Shown piece by piece: positions 6,546 to 14,066 of a stretch of DNA of 32,991 nt (its first letter is position 1; each line of letters starts with the position of its first letter). The DNA lies in assembly GCA_002351535.1 (NCBI GenBank), contig DEGR01000013.1, forward strand, positions 66,351 through 99,341, given 5' to 3'. Position numbers and translations under genes: made by a program. The stretch is from Lachnospira sp. UBA2821 (lineage in GTDB: Bacteria; Bacillota; Clostridia; Lachnospirales; Lachnospiraceae). The notes beneath the pieces were generated by a model. It was not told the origin of the DNA. It saw only the letters and a list, made by a program, of their open reading frames with translations, and did no database searches.

Positions 6546-7766
6546 ATGACTTCACAGATGCAAAAAGAACAATATATGCGGCGTGCGATTGAGCTTGCCA
6601 AATCAGCAATAGGACACACGCATCCGAATCCGCTTGTGGGTTGCGTTGTTGTGAAAGACGGAAGAATAATAAGTGAAGCATGCCATGAGAGATATGGTGA
6701 ATATCATGCAGAGAGAAATGCACTTATGAGATGTACCAAAGATACTAAAGGTGCAGAACTGTATGTGACTTTAGAACCATGCTGTCATCAGGGAAAAACC
6801 CCTCCATGTACGGACATAATAATAGAAAAAGGAATCAGCAGGGTGTATGTTGGAAGCGGTGACCCTAATCCTAAAGTGGCGGGTAAAGGCTATCAGATAT
6901 TAAGAAGTCATGGCATAGAAGTAGAAGAAGGAATACTTGAAAAAGAGTGTCTTGAGATGAATGAGATATTTTTTCATTATATAACGACTAACCGCCCTCT
7001 GGTGGCTATGAAATATGCGATGACACTTGATGGCAAGATAGCCACATATTCAGGAAGTTCACAGTGGATAACAGGCGAACAGAGCAGGGAACATGTTCAT
7101 TATCTCCGTAAGAAATATTGCGCAATTATGGCTGGGATAGGAACAGTGCTTGCAGACAATCCTATGCTTAACTGCAGAATACAGGATGGTGTTGACCCGG
7201 TAAGAATAATATGTGATACACATTTAAGAATTCATATCGATTCAAATATAGTTAAAACATCTGGAAATATTCCGACGATAATAGCATGTGACGAAAATAT
7301 ACTGGCGGAAGGCAGCACAGAAGAAAATTCTGTACGGAATATGCAGGGCGGTACGCTACAGGGTACAACACAGAGGACAATACAGAATACAATACAGAAT
7401 ACAACACAAAAAATACAGTTTCTGAAAGAAAAAGGAATAAAGCTTATAGGGGTTCCGCTTAACAGTTCTGATGGACAGATTGACATGAAAATGTTAATTG
7501 AACGTCTTGGAAGTGAAGAAAAGATAGACAGTATTCTTGTTGAAGGTGGAGGAACAATTAATGCATCACTAATTGAACAGAGACTTGTTGATAAAGTATA
7601 TTGTTATATAGCACCTAAGATAGTTGGTGGAAGGGATTCCAAAACACCCGTTGAAGGACAGGGAATAGCACTTATGAAAAATGCGCTTACATTCACGAAC
7701 GGCACAATTAAGACGTTTGGAGAAGATGTTCTTCTTGAATATGATGTGGAGAATAAAAGGAGATGA
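6546..7766 (+). CDS. ribD: Bifunctional pyrimidine deaminase/reductase RibD
   Basis: Catalyses the deamination and then the NADPH-dependent reduction of the pyrimidine intermediate in riboflavin synthesis. The N-terminal deaminase domain (about 1-145) shows H54-A-E56 and P78-C79-C80 followed by C88, the usual zinc-binding set. The reductase domain (about 150-406) includes KYAMTLDGKIA near 156 and ILVEGGGTINAS near 328. The protein is about 30-40 residues longer than typical because of a Thr/Gln/Asn-rich insertion at about residues 258-292, encoded by short tandem repeats. The start has GGAAAGGAG directly upstream. It is the first gene of the rib operon, just after the FMN riboswitch. Confidence 0.97.
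   Translation: MTSQMQKEQYMRRAIELAKSAIGHTHPNPLVGCVVVKDGRIISEACHERYGEYHAERNALMRCTKDTKGAELYVTLEPCCHQGKTPPCTDIIIEKGISRVYVGSGDPNPKVAGKGYQILRSHGIEVEEGILEKECLEMNEIFFHYITTNRPLVAMKYAMTLDGKIATYSGSSQWITGEQSREHVHYLRKKYCAIMAGIGTVLADNPMLNCRIQDGVDPVRIICDTHLRIHIDSNIVKTSGNIPTIIACDENILAEGSTEENSVRNMQGGTLQGTTQRTIQNTIQNTTQKIQFLKEKGIKLIGVPLNSSDGQIDMKMLIERLGSEEKIDSILVEGGGTINASLIEQRLVDKVYCYIAPKIVGGRDSKTPVEGQGIALMKNALTFTNGTIKTFGEDVLLEYDVENKRR
7369..7410 (+). repeat. Short tandem repeats inside ribD
   Basis: Imperfect repeats of the form ACAGAATACAAT/ACACAGAGGACA, about 12 bases per unit, encode a run of T-[IT]-Q-[NR] units within the reductase domain. Since 12 is a multiple of three, changes in copy number would keep the frame. 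The insertion probably forms a surface loop. Confidence 0.6.
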
Positions 7767-7775
7767 TGTGGACAT

Positions 7776-8435
7776 ATGTTTACGGGAATTATTGAGGAAC
7801 AGGGAATAATTGAATCGATTAAGAAAGGTTCACGTTCAGCGGTTCTTAGTATAAGATGCAGTAAAGTGCTTGAGAATACTAATATTGGAGATAGCATTGC
7901 CGTAAATGGTGTATGTTTAACGGTAACATCCATGACACATAGTGGTTATACGGCAGATGTAATGGCAGAGACAATAAACAGGAGTTCGCTCGGACAGCTA
8001 AAAGGCGGACAAAGAGTTAATCTTGAACGAGCCATGGCAGCCGGTGGCAGATTCGGCGGACATATAGTATCGGGGCATATAGATGGTACAGGAACGGTTA
8101 CGGACATACAGCCGGATGATAATGCGATATGGTACACGATAGATGCACCGGACTCAATTTTGAAATATATAGTTGAAAAGGGTTCGATTACAATAGACGG
8201 CATAAGTCTTACAGTGGCATATGTGGATGACAGATGTTTTAAAGTGTCAATAATACCGCATACACAGAAAGAGACAAATCTTAGTGATAAAAAACAGGGT
8301 TCAATTGTGAATCTTGAATGTGACATAATTGGTAAATATGTTGAGAAGCTTCTGCAGGGTGGAAGTATATATACAGATGATGCACCCAAAGAGAGTAAGA
8401 TAACAGAAGCATTTCTTATGGAAAATGGATTTTAG
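7776..8435 (+). CDS. ribE: Riboflavin synthase alpha subunit
   Basis: Converts two molecules of 6,7-dimethyl-8-ribityllumazine into riboflavin and a pyrimidine. The 219-residue protein starts with the canonical MFTGIIEEQG and has two similar lumazine-binding halves (about 1-97 and 98-200). The first half contains NGVCLTVT, and the second starts near GGHIVSGHIDGTG and contains DGISLTVA. The length matches the family. It lies nine bases after ribD, with AAAGGAG inside the end of ribD as ribosome site. Some databases name this gene ribC in Gram-positives. Confidence 0.97.
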   Translation: MFTGIIEEQGIIESIKKGSRSAVLSIRCSKVLENTNIGDSIAVNGVCLTVTSMTHSGYTADVMAETINRSSLGQLKGGQRVNLERAMAAGGRFGGHIVSGHIDGTGTVTDIQPDDNAIWYTIDAPDSILKYIVEKGSITIDGISLTVAYVDDRCFKVSIIPHTQKETNLSDKKQGSIVNLECDIIGKYVEKLLQGGSIYTDDAPKESKITEAFLMENGF

Positions 8436-8482
8436 GGTAATTCCCTGATGATATACTAGATAAGTACGAGGAGGAACAGAAC

Positions 8483-9679
8483 ATGCTTAGTACAATTGAA
8501 CAGGCACTTGAAGACCTTAGAAATGGCAGGATTATCCTTGTTATTGATGACCCTGACAGGGAAAATGAGGGAGACTTTATATGTGCTGCAGAATTTGCAA
8601 CAACAGAAAATGTTAATTTTATGGCAACTCATGGCAAAGGGCTTATATGTATGCCTATGAGCGCAGAGCTTTGTAAAAAACTCGAACTTGACCAGATGGT
8701 AGAGCACAACACGGATAACCACTCTACAGCATTTACAGTATCCATCGACCATGTGGACACAACTACAGGAATATCTGCAGTCGAGCGTTCCATGACGGCT
8801 ATGAAAGTAGTAGAGGATGGAGCAAAACCGGAGGATTTCAGAAGACCGGGACATATGTTCCCGCTTCAGGCAAGAGAAGGTGGAGTGTTAAAGAGAAATG
8901 GTCATACTGAAGCGACAGTTGACCTTGTCAAGCTTGCCGGACTTAAGGAGTGTGGTCTTTGCTGCGAGATAATGAGAGAAGACGGTACTATGATGAGAAC
9001 TACAGAACTTCTTGAACTTGCAGACAAATTCGGAATAAATGTCATAACGATAGCAGACCTTATATCTTACAGACTTGAGAGAGAATCACTTGTAAGTGAA
9101 GAGGCATCGGCTAAAATGCCTACAAAATATGGCGAATTTATTATACACGGTTTTCAGAACAAGTTGAATGGAGAGCATCATATAGCACTTACAATGGGAG
9201 ATGTGGCAAATGGCGAGCCTGTGTTATGCCGCGTTCACTCAGAATGCTTTACGGGAGATGTGTTAGGTTCATACAGATGTGACTGTGGAGAGCAGCTTGA
9301 TGCGGCTATGAAGAAAATAGCCGAAGAGGGAAGAGGAATACTTCTCTATCTCCGTCAGGAAGGAAGAGGAATAGGACTTATTAACAAGATAAAGGCATAT
9401 GCACTTCAGGAGCAGGGGCTTGATACGGTAGAGGCAAATATAAAACTCGGGTTTCCGGCAGATATGCGTGAATATGGAATAGGAGCACAGATATTATACA
9501 GCCTTGGAGCAAAGAAACTCCGTCTTATGACAAATAATCCACAGAAGATAACAGGATTAAAAGGCTATGGAATAACAATAGAGGAAAGAGTGCCACTCCA
9601 GATAAAAGCAAAGAAAGAAGATAAGTTCTATCTGTTGACAAAACAGAACAAAATGCAGCATATGACAGATTACAAGTAG
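8483..9679 (+). CDS. ribBA: Bifunctional DHBP synthase / GTP cyclohydrolase II
   Basis: Provides both precursors of riboflavin: 3,4-dihydroxy-2-butanone 4-phosphate from ribulose 5-phosphate, and the pyrimidine from GTP. Residues 1-200 are the DHBP synthase domain with D23-P-D-R-E-N-E-G-D31, which carries the acidic metal-binding residues. Residues 205-398 are the GTP cyclohydrolase II domain with zinc ligands C255, C266 and C268 and the R291-Q-E-G-R-G296 loop. Both active sites look complete. AGGAGG (8469-8474) precedes the start. It is the third gene of the operon. Confidence 0.97.
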   Translation: MLSTIEQALEDLRNGRIILVIDDPDRENEGDFICAAEFATTENVNFMATHGKGLICMPMSAELCKKLELDQMVEHNTDNHSTAFTVSIDHVDTTTGISAVERSMTAMKVVEDGAKPEDFRRPGHMFPLQAREGGVLKRNGHTEATVDLVKLAGLKECGLCCEIMREDGTMMRTTELLELADKFGINVITIADLISYRLERESLVSEEASAKMPTKYGEFIIHGFQNKLNGEHHIALTMGDVANGEPVLCRVHSECFTGDVLGSYRCDCGEQLDAAMKKIAEEGRGILLYLRQEGRGIGLINKIKAYALQEQGLDTVEANIKLGFPADMREYGIGAQILYSLGAKKLRLMTNNPQKITGLKGYGITIEERVPLQIKAKKEDKFYLLTKQNKMQHMTDYK

Positions 9680-9683
9680 GCGT

Positions 9684-9766
9684 AATTGTGAAACTGTAAT
9701 AGTTGTGCTATTAATGTTACCTTTATGCAATAGCTGCAACCGGAAATTACAGTTTCATGAGCAATT
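9684..9766 (+). other. Long extended hairpin between ribBA and ribH
   Basis: The 125-base gap before ribH folds almost end to end. GTGAAACTGTAAT (9688-9700) pairs with ATTACAGTTTCAT (9746-9758), GTTG (9702-9705) with CAAC (9737-9740), and GCTATT (9707-9712) with AATAGC (9729-9734). An outer AATT/AATT pair (9684-9687 with 9763-9766) is possible. No T-run follows, so it is not a classic terminator. It may be an mRNA processing or stability element, or a small palindromic repeat element. Confidence 0.65.
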
Positions 9767-9804
9767 GAATAGTTACGAAAAAAGAATTGGAAAGGAAGTA
9801 TATC

Positions 9805-10266
9805 ATGAACAAATTAGAAGGAAATGTAATAGGAAATGGAATTAAGGTAGGTATTGTAGCAGCAAGATTTAATGAATTTATTGTTAATAAGCTTGTAAGT
9901 GGAGCGCAGGATGCACTTGTGCGTCACGGAGTTAATGATGATGATATAGATGTTGCATATGTTCCCGGGGCATTTGAGATACCTGTCATTGCAAAGAGAA
10001 TGGCACAGTCAGGAAAATACGATGCAGTGCTTTGTCTTGGTGCAGTAATTAAAGGCTCAACAAGTCATTATGATTATGTATGTGCCGAGGTGAGCAAAGG
10101 AACAGCCATGGTAGGCATGGAAACAGGCGTTCCAACATTATTCGGAATACTTACAACAGACAATATCGAGCAGGCTATAGAAAGAGCCGGAACTAAAGCA
10201 GGTAATAAAGGATACGACGTTGCGTGCAGTGCAATTGAGATGGTTAATCTTATCAAGAATATGTAG
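9805..10266 (+). CDS. ribH: 6,7-dimethyl-8-ribityllumazine synthase
   Basis: Condenses the pyrimidine from RibD with dihydroxybutanone phosphate to make lumazine, the substrate of RibE. The 153-residue protein has the family landmarks: GIVAARFNEFIV near the N-terminus, YVPGAFEIPV, LCLGAVIKGSTSHYDYVC, and GVPTLFGILTTDN. The His in the last but one segment is the likely catalytic base. I start at ATG 9805, which has GGAAAGGAAG just upstream, rather than at a TTG 18 bases earlier. It ends the rib operon; no clear terminator is visible after it. Confidence 0.96.
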   Translation: MNKLEGNVIGNGIKVGIVAARFNEFIVNKLVSGAQDALVRHGVNDDDIDVAYVPGAFEIPVIAKRMAQSGKYDAVLCLGAVIKGSTSHYDYVCAEVSKGTAMVGMETGVPTLFGILTTDNIEQAIERAGTKAGNKGYDVACSAIEMVNLIKNM

Positions 10267-10345
10267 TGTGGAAATATTTACGATTGAAAAACATATCATT
10301 TTGTAACAAATCTACAATAATAACGTATAATATGTAAAAAAGTTT

Positions 10346-10369
10346 TCACAAAATTGTAAAGTTTTGTGA
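10346..10369. repeat. Inverted repeat just upstream of a strong promoter
   Basis: TCACAAAA (10346-10353) and TTTTGTGA (10362-10369) are inverted copies with an 8-base spacer. A further TTTGTGA follows at 10374-10380, touching the -35 box. This could be an operator for a dimeric regulator. No regulator can be named from it. Confidence 0.35.
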
Positions 10370-10380
10370 CAGATTTGTGA

Positions 10381-10409
10381 TTGACAAATGATTTGACAAT
10401 GTATATAAT
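10381..10409 (+). promoter_or_regulatory. Consensus sigma-A promoter of the secreted-protein gene
   Basis: TTGACA (10381-10386), exactly 17 bases, then TATAAT (10404-10409). Both boxes are perfect. A second TTGACA lies inside the spacer at 10393-10398 but is too close to the -10 to be used with it. A weaker pair further up (TTGTAA at 10301, TATAAT at 10326-10331) has a 19-base spacer. Confidence 0.88.
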
Positions 10410-10466
10410 TGCCCTAGTGTCGAAAAAAAGCTTTAACATTTAAATTAATAGGAGGAGAAGAAAACG

Positions 10467-12023
10467 ATGATTAAAACTTTATTATCTAAAAAGTTGGCAG
10501 CAGTCGGATGTGCAGCAGCTTTATCTGTAGCAAGTGTAGCAGTTGCATTCGGAACAGCAGGTGATTATTCGTTAGCAGGAGCTGCTTCATCAGCAAGTGC
10601 GTCAGCAAGTGCGTCAGCAACAGCAGCACCAACAACAAAACCAACAGTTGCACCAACAACAGAGCCAACAGTTGCACCAACAACAGCACCAACAGTTGCA
10701 CCAACAACAGCACCTAGTGAGGAGCCTGTAGTTAAGAGCGACTATTCAGTAGTAGGACCATTAGTATCATCTATCATTGGAGTAGATAAGCAGTGGGATG
10801 CAGCCTCAGCAGTTGATATGATTCAGTCAGAGGACAATGCACAGGTATACACACTTACAATTAAGGATGTAGAGCCTAAGGTATATGAGTATCAGGTACT
10901 TAAAGGACATTCATGGGATAACAAGTACAGTGGTACATATTTTGGAAATTCAGATTATGCTAACCTTAAGGTTGATGTAAAAGAGAAGACAGATGTAACT
11001 GTAACTCTTGACCTTGACAGTATGACAGTTAAGACTAATCTCGATGCAGACACACCTACAACAGATATGTCATCTGCAACAGTAACACTTGAGAAGAGCA
11101 AAGTAGCATTTAACAATGCTAAACAGTCTCCAGTAGTTAAATCAGTTACACTTGGTGACAAGACATTAGTGGCAGATACAGATTATACAGTTAAGAAGTT
11201 ATCTGTAAGTAAAGCAGGAACATACACAGTTACAGTTAATGGTGCAGGTGCTTACTATGGTTCGGCAACTACATCATTCACAGTAGTAGCTAAGTCTATG
11301 AGTTCAGCTAAGGTAACAGTAGCTCCTAAGACATACACAGGTAAGAAGTTAACATCTTCAAGCTACACAGTTAAGATGACACTTAACGGTAAGACAGTAA
11401 CTCTTAAGAAAGACAGAGATTACACCGTTAAAGCTGCTTCATTAACAAAAGCAGGTTCAGCTACAGTTAAGTTCACAGGTAAAGGAAACTTCAAGGGAAC
11501 TAAGTCAGCTAAGTTCGTAGTTAAGGCTAAGAAGCTTTCAGCTAAGAAGATTACAGTTAAGAATGCTACATACACAGGTAAGACAGTTAAGTCTGCAGTA
11601 GTAGTTAAAGATGGTAAGAAGACATTAAAAGCAAGCAGAGATTACACAGTTAAATTCTCAGGTAAGAAGATTGGAAAAGCTACAGTAACAGTTAAAGGTA
11701 AAGGAAACTATACAGGAACTGTTAAGAAGACAATCAAAGTAGTACCTGGTAAAGCTAAGATTAAATCTGCTAAGAATACTAAGGCTGGTAAAGCTACAGT
11801 TAAATTCGGTAAAGTTAAAGGAGCTACATCTTATACAGTATCTTACAAAGTTAAGGGTGCTAAGAAGTGGTCTAAAGTAACTACAAAGAAGACAACTGTA
11901 ACACTTGCTAAGTTAAAGAAAGGTAAAACATACCAGATTACTGTTACAGCATCAGCTAAAGCAGGAAAGACAACTTACAAAGGAACAACTAGCACAGTTA
12001 AGACATTAAAGATTAAGAAATAA
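10467..12023 (+). CDS. Secreted protein: X25-like module, Ig-like repeats and FN3-like domain
   Basis: A 518-residue exported protein. It has an N-terminal signal sequence (basic residues, hydrophobic 10-28, Ala-rich end near 29-40), a Ser/Ala stretch (41-51), and a Pro/Thr/Val linker made of three 8-residue repeats (59-82). Residues about 91-190 resemble the X25 module at the N-terminus of bacterial pullulanases, with W110-D, the VYTLTI and YEYQV strands and SWDNKYSG. Three Ig-like repeats with DYTV and TVTVxGxGxYxGT-type motifs lie at about 203-274, 278-353 and 356-427. An FN3-like domain follows (about 428-518), rich in lysine. No catalytic domain, LPXTG or SLH anchor is visible. I infer a surface or extracellular glycan-binding or scaffold protein. 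The strong promoter and uniform codon choice suggest high expression. Confidence 0.75.
   Translation: MIKTLLSKKLAAVGCAAALSVASVAVAFGTAGDYSLAGAASSASASASASATAAPTTKPTVAPTTEPTVAPTTAPTVAPTTAPSEEPVVKSDYSVVGPLVSSIIGVDKQWDAASAVDMIQSEDNAQVYTLTIKDVEPKVYEYQVLKGHSWDNKYSGTYFGNSDYANLKVDVKEKTDVTVTLDLDSMTVKTNLDADTPTTDMSSATVTLEKSKVAFNNAKQSPVVKSVTLGDKTLVADTDYTVKKLSVSKAGTYTVTVNGAGAYYGSATTSFTVVAKSMSSAKVTVAPKTYTGKKLTSSSYTVKMTLNGKTVTLKKDRDYTVKAASLTKAGSATVKFTGKGNFKGTKSAKFVVKAKKLSAKKITVKNATYTGKTVKSAVVVKDGKKTLKASRDYTVKFSGKKIGKATVTVKGKGNYTGTVKKTIKVVPGKAKIKSAKNTKAGKATVKFGKVKGATSYTVSYKVKGAKKWSKVTTKKTTVTLAKLKKGKTYQITVTASAKAGKTTYKGTTSTVKTLKIKK
10641..10712 (+). repeat. Three 24-bp tandem repeats coding for a Pro/Thr linker
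   Basis: Three near-identical 24-base units encode P-T-V-A-P-T-T-[EA], residues 59-82. A partial unit precedes them, and 12-base Ser/Ala repeats lie just upstream (about 10587-10620). These repeats could change linker length in frame by slippage. Confidence 0.85.
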
Positions 12024-12043
12024 TCAAAGTCGACACTATATAG

Positions 12044-12080
12044 AAAAGAAGTCATGTATTTATGCATGGCTTCTTTTTTT
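12044..12080 (+). terminator. Strong Rho-independent terminator
   Basis: GAAGTCATG (12048-12056) pairs with CATGGCTTC (12065-12073), with one G-U pair and an 8-base loop. Seven T follow (12074-12080), and AAAA before the stem extends it. It ends the transcript of the secreted-protein gene. Confidence 0.92.
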
Positions 12081-12140
12081 GTTATATATTACATGTTGAA
12101 AAATGACAGTTACTGTGATATTCTGATATATGTGTTTTTA

Positions 12141-12146
12141 TATAAT
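12141..12146 (+). promoter_or_regulatory. Candidate -10 box for the rfb genes
   Basis: TATAAT lies 45 bases before rfbF, after a strong terminator, so some promoter is needed here. No convincing -35 is seen at normal spacing; the assignment is weak. Confidence 0.3.
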
Positions 12147-12191
12147 TAAATTAGTAAGTTAATAATACATAATGAGAAATGGAGATAAAAT

Positions 12192-12971
12192 ATGAAGGTA
12201 GTTATACTAGCAGGAGGATTAGGAACAAGGATAAGCGAAGAGAGTCATCTTAAGCCTAAACCTATGATTGAGATTGGTGGAAAACCAATATTATGGCACA
12301 TTATGAAGGAATATTCGTATTATGGGTTCAATGAATTTATAATATGTGCGGGATACAAGCAACATATCATAAAGGAATGGTTTGCAGATTATTATCTGCA
12401 TAATAGCGATATAACATTTGACTTTGGCAAAGGTGGAGAGATGACGGTACATAATAACTTTGCCGAGCCATGGAAGGTGACTATAGTAGACACAGGTCTT
12501 AATACCATGACAGGTGGACGTGTTAAGAGAGTTAAAGATTATATTGGTGATGAGACATTCATGCTTACTTATGGTGATGGTGTTGCAGATGTGGACATTA
12601 ATAAATTAGTCGAATATCATAAGTCACACGGTAAGATAGCGACAATGACAGCCATAGGACTTGACCAGAGATTCGGTGTGCTTGATATAGCAGAAGATGG
12701 CAAGACTATTACAGCATTCAGGGAGAAGACTAAGTCTGATGGAAGTATAATCAATGGTGGATATATGGTTATGGAACCTAAGATTATGGATTATATTGAT
12801 GATGATACTACAGTATTTGAGAAAAAACCACTTGAGACAGTAGCGCAGATGGGCGAGCTTATGGCATATTCTCATAAAGGTTTCTGGCATTGTATGGATA
12901 CGCAGCGGGATAAGATGAAGTTAGAAGAGATGTGGGCCGACAATAATGCACCATGGAAAGTGTGGGAATAG
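12192..12971 (+). CDS. rfbF: Glucose-1-phosphate cytidylyltransferase
   Basis: Makes CDP-glucose from glucose 1-phosphate and CTP, the first committed step to CDP-linked dideoxysugars. The 259-residue protein begins with the nucleotidyltransferase signature L-A-G-G-L-G-T-R (6-13) followed by KPKPMIEIGGKPILWHIM, the characteristic start of RfbF/AscA. GDGVADVDI near 130 gives the metal-binding aspartates. Length matches the family. GGAG (12181-12184) sits seven bases before the ATG. The next two genes carry out the following steps, so the assignment is well supported by context. Confidence 0.96.
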   Translation: MKVVILAGGLGTRISEESHLKPKPMIEIGGKPILWHIMKEYSYYGFNEFIICAGYKQHIIKEWFADYYLHNSDITFDFGKGGEMTVHNNFAEPWKVTIVDTGLNTMTGGRVKRVKDYIGDETFMLTYGDGVADVDINKLVEYHKSHGKIATMTAIGLDQRFGVLDIAEDGKTITAFREKTKSDGSIINGGYMVMEPKIMDYIDDDTTVFEKKPLETVAQMGELMAYSHKGFWHCMDTQRDKMKLEEMWADNNAPWKVWE

Positions 12972-13007
12972 ATAGGTTTAAATACATAGAAAGGTAAGGA
13001 TTACATA

Positions 13008-14063
13008 ATGAATTACTTAGAATTCTATAAAGGTAAGAGAGTTCTCGTGACAGGACATACAGGATTTAAAGGGTCATGGATGTGCAGGGTTCTTGTGAAT
13101 GCAGGAGCAGATGTAGCAGGATATTCGTTAGAACCGCCGACAGAACCTAATTTATTTTCAATGTGTGATGTTAAAGATAAGATAAAGTCTGTGATAGGAG
13201 ATATAAGAGATTTACAGAAGCTGAATACATTATTTGATGAGTTTCAGCCGGAGATAGTACTGCATCTTGCAGCACAGCCTATAGTGCGTGATTCGTATAA
13301 AGAACCTGTATATACATATGAGACTAATGTTATGGGGACAGTTAACATATGTGAGTGTGTGAGAAAACACTCTTGTGTTAAGTCGTTCGTAAATGTTACT
13401 ACTGATAAAGTGTATGAAAATAAAGAATGGGAATGGGGTTACAGAGAGAATGAACCGCTTGACGGATATGACCCATATTCTAACAGCAAGTCCTGTTCAG
13501 AGCTTGTAACACACAGTTATAAGAATTCGTTTTTTAATGATATGGATGTGGCGGTATCTACATCAAGAGCAGGTAATGTTATAGGCGGAGGAGACTTTGC
13601 TAATGACAGAATAGTTCCTGACTGTGTAAGGGCAGCATCAAAGGGTGAGAATATAATAGTAAGAAATCCGCATTCAACAAGACCTTATCAGCATGTACTT
13701 GAACCTGTTATGACATATCTTCTTATAGCTGCTAAGCAGTACGAAGATAAAAAGTATCAGGGATATTATAACGTGGGACCGGATGAGAGTGACTGTATAA
13801 CTACAGGCAATCTCGTAGATACATTCTGCAGTAAATGGGGCGAAGGAATGAAATGGGTTAACAAGTCGGATGGTGGTCCACATGAGGCAAACTTTCTTAA
13901 GTTAGACTGCTCAAAGCTTAAGACTACATTTGGATGGAAGCCAAGATGGAATTTTGACATGGCAATGGAGAAGACTGTAGAATGGTCAAAGGTATATGTG
14001 TCAGGTGATAATGTAGTGGAATGTATGGATAAGCAGATACAAGAATATGTAAAGGAGATATAA
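13008..14063 (+). CDS. rfbG: CDP-glucose 4,6-dehydratase
   Basis: An extended short-chain dehydrogenase that converts CDP-glucose to CDP-4-keto-6-deoxyglucose using tightly bound NAD. The Rossmann motif G-H-T-G-F-K-G (17-23) is the usual form in RfbG. The catalytic Y-x-x-x-K is in DPYSNSKS at about 157-163, preceded by NVTTDKVYEN with the catalytic Thr-Asp pair. Length (351 residues) matches the family. It lies 36 bases after rfbF and three bases before the next gene, so the three genes form an operon. Confidence 0.96.
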   Translation: MNYLEFYKGKRVLVTGHTGFKGSWMCRVLVNAGADVAGYSLEPPTEPNLFSMCDVKDKIKSVIGDIRDLQKLNTLFDEFQPEIVLHLAAQPIVRDSYKEPVYTYETNVMGTVNICECVRKHSCVKSFVNVTTDKVYENKEWEWGYRENEPLDGYDPYSNSKSCSELVTHSYKNSFFNDMDVAVSTSRAGNVIGGGDFANDRIVPDCVRAASKGENIIVRNPHSTRPYQHVLEPVMTYLLIAAKQYEDKKYQGYYNVGPDESDCITTGNLVDTFCSKWGEGMKWVNKSDGGPHEANFLKLDCSKLKTTFGWKPRWNFDMAMEKTVEWSKVYVSGDNVVECMDKQIQEYVKEI

Positions 14064-14066
14064 TTT

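Noticed and set aside
10587..10712. Regular repeats that might be taken for a CRISPR array
   Set aside because: The units are contiguous, in frame and code for a Ser/Ala and Pro/Thr linker; there are no unique spacers and no cas genes.
10486..10713. 75-codon leucine-rich open frame on the - strand
   Set aside because: It is the complement of the Ala/Thr/Pro repeats of the secreted protein; the leucine runs come from the repeated triplets.
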